64,000 bases of DNA from DATMER01 sp963844885. GTDB lineage: Bacteria > Acidobacteriota > Thermoanaerobaculia > Multivoradales > UBA5704. The stretch is from contig CAWJQA010000016.1 of the NCBI GenBank assembly GCA_963844885.1, positions 372,001 through 436,000 on the forward strand, written 5' to 3'. The notes beneath the pieces were generated by a model. It saw nothing but the letters and a program-made list of their open reading frames with translations, was not told the DNA's origin and did no database searches. The position numbers were made by a program, and so were the translations under genes. Positions 45,046 to 53,531 of this stretch are shown here, piece by piece (within the stretch, counting starts at the first letter, position 1; every line of letters starts with the position of its first letter).

Positions 45046-45564
45046 ATGGCAAAACGTCTCGCGCTCCTCGCCCTGCTCCTCCTGCCGGCCGCGCTCCGCG
45101 CCCATGCCGGCCCGCCGTTCCCGATCGTCGTGGACCGGCCCGTGGGACCGTGGAAGGTCTCCGTCTGGACCGATCCGGACATCGGCACCGGCGTCGTCTA
45201 CGTGATCCCGGAGGGACCATCCGTGCCGGCCTCGGTGCGGGTCGGCGCCCGGCCGGTGGACGGCGGCCTGCCCGAAGCGTTCTACAACACCGAGCGCCAG
45301 GGAAGCTCCGAGGACGTGCGCTATTTCACCAAGGTGGCCTTCGCTCACGGCGGCATGTGGCGGCTGCGGGTGACGCTCGACGGCCCGCGGGGCGGAGGCA
45401 CCGTCGCCGCCGACGTCGAAGCCACGCCGGACGGCGTCCTCGGCCCCTGGCAGAGCCTCCTCTACCTGGCGCCGTTCCTGGCGATGGGCTTCCTGTGGGG
45501 GAAGGCCGTGCTGCGGCGAAGGGGTCCTCAGCGGGCCAAAGCCGCCTCCAGCCTCTTCCGATAG
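45046..45564 (+). CDS. FixH-like secreted/membrane-anchored protein
   Basis: 172 residues. A signal peptide ends at RAHAG. The exported domain is a single Ig-like beta fold (VSVWTDPDIGTGVVYVI, MWRLRVTLDG), and a C-terminal membrane helix (LYLAPFLAMGFLWG) anchors it. FixH/YtkA-like proteins with this layout accompany FixG/CcoG. Spacing of 3 bases from the polyferredoxin indicates one operon. It overlaps the 3' end of the convergent sortilin-type gene by 37 bases. Confidence 0.68.
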   Translation: MAKRLALLALLLLPAALRAHAGPPFPIVVDRPVGPWKVSVWTDPDIGTGVVYVIPEGPSVPASVRVGARPVDGGLPEAFYNTERQGSSEDVRYFTKVAFAHGGMWRLRVTLDGPRGGGTVAADVEATPDGVLGPWQSLLYLAPFLAMGFLWGKAVLRRRGPQRAKAASSLFR

Positions 45565-48477
45565 GTTTCGAAAACCTCGCGCTGGGGCGCGGTCGGCGCC
45601 GCGTCCACCCCTTCGACGTCCGTGGCCAGCGCGGAGAGCGCACCGGCCACCGCGCCGAGCTCCGCGTCAGGCGTGTCTTTCTTCTTCTCGATCTCCTCCA
45701 TGGCGCCCGTGACCCGCTCCAACGCTTTCGCAACCTCCTCGTAGAAGGCTCCCTGGGCTTCGAGAGCCGCCGGCGCGACGCTCACCCGCGGATCCATGAC
45801 CACGTCCAGCGGCTGGCTCACGGTGCGGCCGTCCACCGTCAACCGGACCTCGTAGCGGCCGGGCGGCGCGATCAACCCCTGCGGCAGCACGGGAGTGTCC
45901 ACGCCGGGGACCGCCGCGATCGAAAAGTCGTAGTCCGGAGCTTTCGGCCGCGGCAGGCGGAGGTTCCACACGAAGCGGTTGTGGCCGACCCGGGCCGGCA
46001 GCGGCTCGGGCTCGCGCAGCCAGTCGTCGGGGAAATACTGGTAGGCCGGCGGGCGTTGCGGCGTTTCGTCGCTGCGGAAGCTCCGCACCACCCGGCCGCG
46101 CGCGTCCACGAAGTCCAGGCTCACCGGCCCCTGAACGCCGGACGGCAGCACGTAGTCGATCACCGCGCCGGAAGGCGGGTTCGGGCTCCGCGGCTCGTCC
46201 AGAGGCAGCGGCGTGTCGCGGTTCTGATTCACCCCCAGGCGGTAGGCTTTCGCCGGCGGGATCAGGATCGAGTCGTCCTGCGCATGGCGGAGCGGTGTGT
46301 AGTCGTCGAGCACCCAGATGGCCCGGCCCTCGGTGGCGGCGACGAGATCGTTGCCGTGGATGGTCAGGTCGTTGACGCCGGTCGTGGGCAGGTCGAGCTG
46401 CAGCGGCTGCCACTTCGCGCCGTCGTCGAACGAGACATGGACGCCCGTGCGCGTGCCCGCGAAGAGCAGCTCCGGCCGCAGCGGGTCCTGGCGGACGACG
46501 TTCACGTGCGAGCCGTCCGGCAGGCCGGAGACCGCGAGGCGCCAGGTCTTGCCGAAGTCGTGGGTGATGTAGACGTAGGGAGCGTCGTCATCCATCCGGT
46601 GGCGGTCCACCGCGGCGTAGGCGGTGCCGGGATCGACGGGCGAGGCCTCGATCTGGGCGAGCCGGCTCCAGTCCGCCAGCCCCTTCGGAGTCACGTCCTG
46701 CCAGGATTTGCCGCCGTCCCGGGTGACGTGGATGACGCCGGTGTCGGCGCCCACCCAGACCAGGTCCTTCTCCAAGGGCGACGGCGCGATGGTCGAGATG
46801 ACGCCGTAGCCGCAAGCCCTGGCCCGCTCGACGGGAACGTCGCCCGAGCAGTCTTTCGCCCCTTCCAAGGCACCGGTGAGGTCGGGGCTGATCGTCTCCC
46901 ACGTCCGGCCGCCGTCCACGGAGCGGAAGAGCACCTGCGCCGAGGCGTAGATCGCGTACGGAGCCACTTTCGAGATCGCCAGCGGCTGGAGCCAGGTGGT
47001 GCGATAGCGCACGGTGCCGGGCCGGGCGCCGTAGCTCGACACCGGCCACGGCGAAACGTTCTGGACCTGCCCGGTCTTCGCGTCCCAGCGCGAGATCCGG
47101 CCGCCGAGGCCGCTGCCGTAGACCACGTCCGGGTCGCCCGGGAAGGGGATCACGGAGTCGCGCTCGTCCGCGCCCGCGGGATTCCAGTCGCGGAAGGTGA
47201 GCTGGCCGTAGTCGCTGCGGCTCGCCGCGGAGATCGTGCCGCTGTCCTGCTGGCCGCTGTAGACGCGGTAGGGAAACCGGTCGTCCGTGGCCACGTGATA
47301 GAACTGCCCGGTCGGCTGGTTGTACCAACTGCTCCAGCTCTGGCCGCCGTTGACCGTGACCACCGCGCCCTGATCGGCGCCGGTCGCCATCCGCTCCGGG
47401 TGCTCCGGATCAATCCAGAGGAAGTGATAGTCGTCGCCGCCCGGCGCGCCGCGGAAAAACTCGACCGTCTTGCCGCCGTCCGTGGAGCGCCGGATCGACT
47501 GGCCCATGATGTAGACCGTGTCCGCGTTCTTCGGGTCCACCGTCAGCGTCGCGAAGTAGGCGCCGGCCAGGCTCGCGTTGGTGTTGACGCGCTGCCAGTC
47601 GGCGCCCGCGTCGTCGGACCGGTAGAGGCCGGGAGCCGGCCCACCGTCGATCGTGGCGTAGACCCGCGCCCCCCCGCTGCCCGGCGCGACCGCGAGCCCG
47701 ATGCGGCCGAGCGCACCTTCTGGCCCCCCTGGAATACCGTGACCGGCGAGGCGCGCCCACGTCTTGCCGCCGTCGGCCGACTTCCAGATCCCGCTGCCGG
47801 GGCCGGTGTTGGGGATGAAATAGGACAGCCACGGATAGCCGCGCACCTCCCAGGTCGAAGCGAACACCACGTCCGGAGCCGCGGGATCGGACGCGAGATC
47901 GACCGCGCCGGTCTGGCCGTCCACGAACAGCACCCGTTCCCAGCTCTTGCCGCCGTCAGCGGTCCGGAAGACGCCGCGCTCCGTGTTCGGAGCCGAAGAG
48001 ATGTCCCAACGCCGCCGCCAGCACCACGTTCGGATTGCGGGGATCGACCAGCAGACGGCCGATGTGGCGGCTGTCGGCGAGCCCGCGCGCCTCCCAGGTC
48101 CGGCCGCCGTCGGCCGAGCGGAAGACGCCGCTGCCCTGCGTGATGTCCCAGCGGGTCGTGACCTGCCCGGTGCCCACGTAGATCACCGACCGGTCGCCGG
48201 GGGCCAGCGCCATGGCGCCGACAGCGGCCGCCGCCTCGTTCTGGAAAAGAGGCTCCCAGATGCGTCCCGCATCGGAGGTCTTCCAGACACCGCCGTCGGC
48301 CGTACCTATATAGAAGGTCTCCGTGCCGGGAATCCCCTCGGCGGCGGTCGCCCACCCGGCCCGCAGCGGGCCCAGGCTGCGCCAGCTCAGGGCCGAGAAG
48401 GACTCGGGAGGAACCGCCGCGGCAGCAGCGGAAACAAGGACCAGGGCAAGGGTTGGAACAAGGCAGCGAAGTTTCAT
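45528..48477 (-). CDS. Secreted sortilin/VPS10-type beta-propeller protein, frame interrupted near 47988-47994
   Basis: About 983 residues after correction. It starts at 48477 with a signal peptide (LVPTLALVLVSAAAAA). Repeated Asp-box-like units such as GVFRSADGGRTWEARG, GIWKSADGGKTW and RSTDGGKTV identify a ten-bladed-type propeller as in sortilin, BNR/sialidase-like and photosynthesis-stability proteins. A C-terminal region of about 250 residues is beta-sandwich then helical. The first 165 residues are in one frame, ending LAAALGHLFG; sense resumes in a neighbouring frame at NTERGVFRTADGG and is open to the end. A single extra base in TCCG explains it. Such proteins are abundant in secretomes of peptide-degrading bacteria. 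No catalytic residue can be named. Confidence 0.82.
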
Positions 48478-48512
48478 GGCCGAAGCCTATACCAAGCTCC
48501 CCCATCCTTGCT

Positions 48513-48553
48513 GTCCTTTGAGTCTTTTATGTCCTTTGAGTCCTTTACGTCCT
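48513..48553. repeat. Short 18-bp direct repeat upstream of the asparagine-synthase-like gene
   Basis: GTCCTTTGAGTCTTTTAT, then GTCCTTTGAGTCCTTTAC, then a partial GTCCT. It occupies the promoter region between the divergent sortilin-type gene and the triad at 48.6 kb. The reverse strand reads AGGACNNAAAGGAC, a common low-complexity repeat in intergenic DNA, so a regulatory role is uncertain. Confidence 0.6.
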
Positions 48554-48578
48554 CCCGCCTGCACTACAATCCCTCGCC

Positions 48579-49898
48579 ATGCAAGACTACGTCGAACGCC
48601 TCGTGGACCTCACCGACCCCGCCGCCAACCACCTCTACAACCTGACCACGGAAGAAGCGCGCCAGCGCCTCCTCACCGGCGGTATTGTCGGGCTCGAGGG
48701 CATCGAAGGCTCGTTCGCCCTCGTGGCCAAGGCCGGCCGGACCGTCCGCATGGCGCGTTCGCTCGACCGGCCGCTGCGCTATTTCCTCGCCAAGCGGCAG
48801 GAAGGCCCGGCCCTCGTCGCGGCCGACCGGATCGACGCGATCCACGCCTGGCTGAAAGCCGAGGGGCTCGACGGCCAGTTTCACCCCTCCTACACTCGCA
48901 TGGTGCCGGCCCACCACGTCGTCGAGATCGAGCTGATCGGCTGCCCGGACCCGGCGCCGGTCTACACCCGCTTCTTCACCCCGGAACGCGGCACCCTGGG
49001 CACCGATCTGGACGCGATCGGCCGGGCCTACGTCGGCGCGCTCGCCGAGGAGACCGCGCGGTGGCTCCGCCGAGTACCCGATCACGAACCGCTCGGCGTC
49101 TGCTTCTCGGGCGGAATCGACAGCGGCGCCGTGTTCCTCGTGACCTATCACGTTTTGCGCAAGCTGGGCATGAATCCGGGACGGCTGAAGGCGTTCACGC
49201 TCGACCTCGGAGACGGCCCGGACCGCGAGCAGGCGCGCGCCTTCCTCGACCGGCTCGGCCTCGGCTTTTTCCTTGAAACCGTGGAGGCGGACCCCACCGA
49301 TCTCGACGCCGCCGAGGCGATCCGCGTGCTCGAGGATTACAAGCCGCTCGACGTCGAATGCGCGGCCGTGGGCCTCGCGCTGTGCAAGGGTATCCGCCGC
49401 CGCTATCCCGAATGGCGCCATCTGATCAACGGCGACGGCGGCGACGAGAATCTCAAGGATTATCCGATCGAAGAGAACCCCGAGCTGACCATCCGCAGCG
49501 TGATCCACAACCCGATGCTCTACCAGGAAGGCTGGGGCGTCGGCAAGATGAAACATTCGCTCACCTACAGCGGCGGCCTCAGCCGCGCCTACGCCCGCAC
49601 CTACGCGCCGGCCCGCCGCTACGGCTTCGAAGGGTTCAGCCCGTTCACCCGCCCGTCCGTCATCGCGGTGGCTGAAGGCATTCCGTTCATCGAGCTGACG
49701 GATCACGACGTGGAAAGGCTCTACGCGCTCAAGGGTGAGATCGTCGCGCGCGGCGTCCGCTCGCTCACCGGCATGGAGATGCCGGTCTTTCCCAAGCGGC
49801 GTTTCCAGCATGGCGCGCTGCCGGCCGGCAAGCTCCGCGAGCTGCTGCCGTCGCGCGAAGTGGATTACCGGCGGACGTTTCATGCTTTCTACGCCTGA
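48579..49898 (+). CDS. Asparagine-synthase-related ATP-dependent amide/ligase enzyme
   Basis: 439 residues. The ATP-pyrophosphatase loop CFSGGIDSGAVF lies near residue 175, with INGDGGDENLKDY later, both as in asparagine synthetase B and beta-lactam/lasso-type relatives. The N-terminal part is glutaminase-like but has no N-terminal catalytic Cys (it begins MQDYVE), so ammonia from glutamine is unlikely. It overlaps the radical SAM gene by 17 bases, and that overlaps the FAD gene by 19, making a coupled triad. It probably adenylates a carboxylate and joins an amine on an unknown substrate. No precursor peptide is visible next to it. Confidence 0.82.
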   Translation: MQDYVERLVDLTDPAANHLYNLTTEEARQRLLTGGIVGLEGIEGSFALVAKAGRTVRMARSLDRPLRYFLAKRQEGPALVAADRIDAIHAWLKAEGLDGQFHPSYTRMVPAHHVVEIELIGCPDPAPVYTRFFTPERGTLGTDLDAIGRAYVGALAEETARWLRRVPDHEPLGVCFSGGIDSGAVFLVTYHVLRKLGMNPGRLKAFTLDLGDGPDREQARAFLDRLGLGFFLETVEADPTDLDAAEAIRVLEDYKPLDVECAAVGLALCKGIRRRYPEWRHLINGDGGDENLKDYPIEENPELTIRSVIHNPMLYQEGWGVGKMKHSLTYSGGLSRAYARTYAPARRYGFEGFSPFTRPSVIAVAEGIPFIELTDHDVERLYALKGEIVARGVRSLTGMEMPVFPKRRFQHGALPAGKLRELLPSREVDYRRTFHAFYA

Positions 49899-50862
49899 AA
49901 CCAAGTATCCAGAGCGCCCGGCCGAGCGCACTGAATGGATTCTCGCCCGGCGCTCGCAAGCTGCCCGTAACGCTCTCAATCCGCGGCGGCCCTACGCGTA
50001 TCTCGTGGAGGACGAGCGCGCCGAGGACGGCGTGATCGTCCCGGTCGCCACTCTCTTCCTGACGAACCGCGAATGCCCCTGGCGCTGCCTGATGTGTGAT
50101 CTCTGGCAAAACACGCTGACCGAACGGTTGCCACCCGGGGCCATCCCCGAGCAGATCGATCACGCGCTCGCGCATCTGCCGCCCGCGCGCCACGTCAAGC
50201 TTTACAACAGCGGCAGCTTCTTCGATTCGCAGGCGATCCCGGTCGAGGATCATGAAGCGATCGCCGGGCGCGTCGCGGGCTTCGAACGCGTCGTGGTGGA
50301 GTCGCACCCGGCGCTGGTGGGGTCGCGCTGTCTCGAATTCCGCGACCGGCTCTCGGCGAAGCTGGAGGTCGCCATGGGACTGGAGACCGTCCATCCCGTG
50401 GCCGGACCGCGCCTCAACAAGCGCATGACGCTCGACCAGTTCGCGCGGGCCGCGGGTTTTCTCCAGGATCACGGCGTGGCGTTGCGGGTCTTCATCCTGG
50501 TCAAGCCGCCGTTCCTCGACGAAGCGGAGGGCCTGGAGTGGGCCTTGCGCTCGCTCGATTTCGCTTTCGATTGCGGCGCCACCGTGGCCGCCCTCATCCC
50601 GACCCGTTCCGGCAACGGCGCGATGGAGGCATTGGACAGACAGGGCCTGTTTTCGCCGCCGTCTCTCGCCACGCTCGAAGCCGCCCTGGCTTGCGGCATT
50701 GAGAAGCGGCGCGGGCGCGTCTTCGCCGACCTCTGGGATCTGGAACGGTTTTCCGACTGTCCACACTGTTTCGCGGCGCGGGCAGAGCGCCTCCGGATCA
50801 TGAACCTGAGCCAGGCCGTGCCGCCGCTCCCGCCGTGTGATCGATGCCACTCTTCGACGTAG
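49882..50862 (+). CDS. Radical SAM protein resembling archaeosine synthase subunit RaSEA
   Basis: 326 residues. The cluster motif is Cys65, Cys69 and Cys72 (ECPWRCLMCDLW), followed by LYNSGSFFDSQAIP, ESHPALVGSR and ILVKPPFLDEAEGLEW, which are hallmarks of the Elp3-like/RaSEA radical SAM branch. A second set of cysteines ends the chain (DCPHCF, PCDRCH) and may bind an extra metal. In archaea RaSEA acts on tRNA with ArcS; here no tRNA-modifying partner is nearby, and the flanking genes are ligase- and flavin-type. The real substrate is unknown. Confidence 0.82.
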   Translation: MLSTPETKYPERPAERTEWILARRSQAARNALNPRRPYAYLVEDERAEDGVIVPVATLFLTNRECPWRCLMCDLWQNTLTERLPPGAIPEQIDHALAHLPPARHVKLYNSGSFFDSQAIPVEDHEAIAGRVAGFERVVVESHPALVGSRCLEFRDRLSAKLEVAMGLETVHPVAGPRLNKRMTLDQFARAAGFLQDHGVALRVFILVKPPFLDEAEGLEWALRSLDFAFDCGATVAALIPTRSGNGAMEALDRQGLFSPPSLATLEAALACGIEKRRGRVFADLWDLERFSDCPHCFAARAERLRIMNLSQAVPPLPPCDRCHSST

Positions 50863-52388
50863 CGATCGTGGGCTCCGGGTTCGGCGGCTCGCTGTTGGCG
50901 ATGATCGCGCGCCGCCTCGGGCGTTCCGTGGTGATGCTGGACCGGGACCGGCACCCGCGCTTCGCCATCGGCGAATCGTCCACGCCGCTGGCCAACCTGC
51001 TGCTGGCCGAGCTCGCGACGCGCTACGATCTACCCAACCTCCTGCCATTGACCAAATGGGGGAGCTGGCAGAGCACCTACCCGCAAATCGGCTGCGGCCT
51101 CAAGCGCGGATTCTCGTTTTATCATCACGCGTTCGGCCAGCCCTTCGCCGGCCTCGCCGACCGCCGGGATCAGCTCCTGGTGGCGGCCAGCCCGCACGAT
51201 GCCATCGCCGACATGCATTGGTATCGGGCCGATTTCGATCATTTTCTCGTTCAGGAAGCACAGCGCCTCGGAGCAACCTTCTTCGATCAGGTCGCGCTCG
51301 ACCGCTTCACGCCGGGCAGTGAGATGTGCGAGCTCGAAGGCACGCGGGGCGGCCGGCGGCTCGCCATCCGCGCCCGCTTCGTGGTGGATGCGACCGGCCC
51401 CCGCGGCTTTCTGCACCGCGCCTTGCACCTGCCCGAAGCGCCCCTTCCCAACCTCCCGGCCACCGAGGGTCTGTTCGCGCATTTTCAGGGTGTGCGACGG
51501 CTCGAATTGCAAGAGGAAACACCGCCGTATCCGGTGGACGACGCGGCCTTGCATCACGTTTTCGACGGTGGCTGGATCTGGGTGCTGCGCTTCAACAACG
51601 GGATCACCAGCGCCGGGGCCGCGGTCACCGAAACGCTCGCCCGCGAGCTCGACCTGGCCGAGGGCGAGCCGGCCTGGCAGCGCCTGCTCGCGCGCCTGCC
51701 GACCGTGGCCGAGCAGTTTGCCGAAGCCGAGCCGGTCACTCCGTTCGTCCATCGGCGACCGCTCGCCTTTCGCAGCGCGCATTTCACCGGACAGCGCTGG
51801 GCGATGCTGCCGTCCGCGGCCGGCTTCATCGATCCGCTGCTCTCGACGGGCTTTCCGCTCACCTTGCTCGGCGTGGCCCGGCTGGCGGAGGCCATCGAGC
51901 ACGGCAACCTGGAGAAGCGGCTCCCGGCGTATGAGATCGAGACGGCCGAAGCCCTGCTATCCGCCGAGCGGCTGATCTCCGCGCTCTACGCCAGCATGTC
52001 CGATTTTCCGCTTTTCTCCGCGCTGTCGCTTCTCTACTTCGCGGCGGCATCCTACACCGAAAGCGCGCGGCGCCTCGGGCGTCCACAGCTTGCCGGAGCC
52101 TTTCTGATGAGCGATCATCCGTCGTTCGGGCCGCAGGCACGTTCGTGTTGCGAGCAAGCCCTGAGACGTCGAGAGCCGGAAGAAACCCTGCAACTGATCG
52201 AGCAGATCCACCGCGCCATCGAGCCCATCGACGTGGCCGGCCTGGGCGATCGGCAACGGCGGAACTGGTACCCGGTACACGCCGAGGATCTGCTGAGCGC
52301 CGCCGGCAAGCTGGAAGCGACACGGGAGGAGATCCAAGAGCTTCTGCGGCGCTCCGGGTTCTTTGCTGCCCAAGACCTGCGCTCTTGA
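50844..52388 (+). CDS. FAD-dependent oxidoreductase of the tryptophan-halogenase/geranylgeranyl-reductase superfamily
   Basis: 514 residues. The dinucleotide-binding fold is VAIVGSGFGGSLLAMIARR at the N-terminus, with GESSTPLAN soon after and SAAGFIDPLLSTGFPL as the second FAD contact; this set is typical of flavin-dependent halogenases and their reductase relatives. I do not see a clear WxWxIP halogenase motif (HVFDGGWIWVLRF is the closest), so halogenation is not claimed. It is the last gene of the triad. A copy of the sequence coding its last 50 residues lies 950 bases further on, behind the sigma factor gene. Confidence 0.83.
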   Translation: MPLFDVAIVGSGFGGSLLAMIARRLGRSVVMLDRDRHPRFAIGESSTPLANLLLAELATRYDLPNLLPLTKWGSWQSTYPQIGCGLKRGFSFYHHAFGQPFAGLADRRDQLLVAASPHDAIADMHWYRADFDHFLVQEAQRLGATFFDQVALDRFTPGSEMCELEGTRGGRRLAIRARFVVDATGPRGFLHRALHLPEAPLPNLPATEGLFAHFQGVRRLELQEETPPYPVDDAALHHVFDGGWIWVLRFNNGITSAGAAVTETLARELDLAEGEPAWQRLLARLPTVAEQFAEAEPVTPFVHRRPLAFRSAHFTGQRWAMLPSAAGFIDPLLSTGFPLTLLGVARLAEAIEHGNLEKRLPAYEIETAEALLSAERLISALYASMSDFPLFSALSLLYFAAASYTESARRLGRPQLAGAFLMSDHPSFGPQARSCCEQALRRREPEETLQLIEQIHRAIEPIDVAGLGDRQRRNWYPVHAEDLLSAAGKLEATREEIQELLRRSGFFAAQDLRS

Positions 52389-52445
52389 TTCAACCCAAGC
52401 TCAAAGAACTGCATGAGGTTCCGAAGACATCGACCGGCGCCGCGG

Positions 52446-52763
52446 TCAGTGGCTCAAGAAAAGCACGGCGGCGCCGACGAACGCCAGAAGAGCGAGGATC
52501 GAGAAGGCCGCAATGGCCGCGAGTCCCAGAGTGCGCACAAGCATAGCGCGTTTCGCGACGCGGAAGATCTCGAGCGCGCGATCGCCCCTCATCGACGGCG
52601 GCGGAGCGTCCGAGAGCTCGCGCGAGCTGCGCTCCGCCAGAGCCGCCAGAGAGGGATCGGCGTCGAGCGCCCGGCGAACCAGGTCGTTGGTTTCAGGGCT
52701 GGCCTCGCCCGAAACGTAGATCGGGAGCAGGTCGAGGATCACGTTGCGTTGGATTTCGCTCAT
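52446..52763 (-). CDS. Short membrane-anchored anti-sigma-like protein
   Basis: 105 residues with a hydrophobic C-terminal helix (FSILALLAFVGAAVLFL). The N-terminal 70 residues (ILDLLPIYVSGEASPETNDLV) follow the anti-sigma pattern without the zinc-binding His/Cys residues. It starts 3 bases after the stop of the ECF sigma gene, a standard co-expressed pair. Confidence 0.78.
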   Translation of the reverse strand: MSEIQRNVILDLLPIYVSGEASPETNDLVRRALDADPSLAALAERSSRELSDAPPPSMRGDRALEIFRVAKRAMLVRTLGLAAIAAFSILALLAFVGAAVLFLSH

Positions 52764-52766
52764 GGG

Positions 52767-53246
52767 TCACTCCTTTGCGGTTTGAGCGGCGATGATTCGT
52801 GAGCGTGCGCGATGCACCTTGACACGGGCCGCGATGGTGGATATCCCGAGCACGCGCGCGATCTCCTCGTACGACAGCTCGTGCATCACGCGCAATCGGA
52901 ACGCGGACTGGTCGATCTCGGGCAGCTCCGAAAGCAACCGGCCGATCTGGTCGACCTGGAGGCGCGCCTCGACGGTTCTCTCGGGACCCGGACCCGGATC
53001 GACCAACGTCTCTTCGAGAGCCGACGTGCCGCGCTGCCTGCGCCGGGTCTCCAGGAAGAGGTTCCTGGTGATCCGAAGAAGGTAGGCACGCAGCGTCTCC
53101 GTCGCGATGGCTTCACGGAAACGCCAGGCGCGCAAAAACGTCTCGGCGACCAGATCCTCCGCCAGCGTGGCGTCCCGGCAGAGCCACCGGGCGAAGCGGA
53201 AGACCTCGCCGACGTTCTCTTGGTAGATGGTTTCGAAGTCCTTCAC
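52767..53246 (-). CDS. ECF-family RNA polymerase sigma factor
   Basis: 159 residues from a GTG at 53246 with a GGGAGG site; the in-frame GTG at 53267 has none. Region 2 (FRFARWLCRDATLAEDLVAETFLRAWRF) and region 4 (MHELSYEEIARVLGISTIAARVKVHRARSRI) are clear. The anti-sigma gene follows after 3 bases. No target promoter can be named from this window; the neighbouring PQQ-propeller gene is a possible target only by position. Confidence 0.9.
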   Translation of the reverse strand: MKDFETIYQENVGEVFRFARWLCRDATLAEDLVAETFLRAWRFREAIATETLRAYLLRITRNLFLETRRRQRGTSALEETLVDPGPGPERTVEARLQVDQIGRLLSELPEIDQSAFRLRVMHELSYEEIARVLGISTIAARVKVHRARSRIIAAQTAKE

Positions 53247-53302
53247 GGTGCCCCTCCCTGCATACACTATGCGGGATGGGGCGGAACGTTACAGGGCGGA
53301 GC

Positions 53303-53481
53303 CCGGCCTGGGCGACCGGCAACGGCGGAACTGGTACCCGGCCACACGCCGAGGGATCTGCTGAGCGCCGCCGGCAAGCTGGAAGCGGTGCCGGAGGAGA
53401 TCCGGGAGCTTCTGCGAATGACGTGCCCTTCGCTGTCGTAGTAGTCGGCCTGGAGCGATCCCGACGCCTCCGCGTAGATGA
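53303..53481. pseudogene. Mosaic of two copied gene ends (FAD enzyme 3' end and an exported-protein segment)
   Basis: Positions 53303-53416 nearly repeat 52237-52349, the DNA coding the last part of the FAD enzyme, with several substitutions. Directly joined, 53415-53481 is identical to 63933-63999, which codes IYAEASGSLQADYYDSEGHVI on the minus strand of the gene cut by the right edge. Neither piece keeps a usable frame here. The junction has no transposase or inverted repeats, so recombination or copying is the likely cause. The stretch lies between the sigma factor and PQQ-propeller genes. Confidence 0.8.
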
Positions 53482-53531
53482 CCACGCGGCCCGAGCGCCT
53501 GGACGACCACGTCTCGGGACGCGCATTCCTC

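Noticed and set aside
48579..49898. Second lasso cyclase
   Set aside because: It is asparagine-synthase-like, but no precursor with a lasso leader, no B1 and no B2 gene lie near; partners are a radical SAM and an FAD enzyme.
50844..52388. Flavin-dependent tryptophan halogenase
   Set aside because: The fold fits the superfamily, but a clear WxWxIP motif was not found, so halogenation is not claimed.
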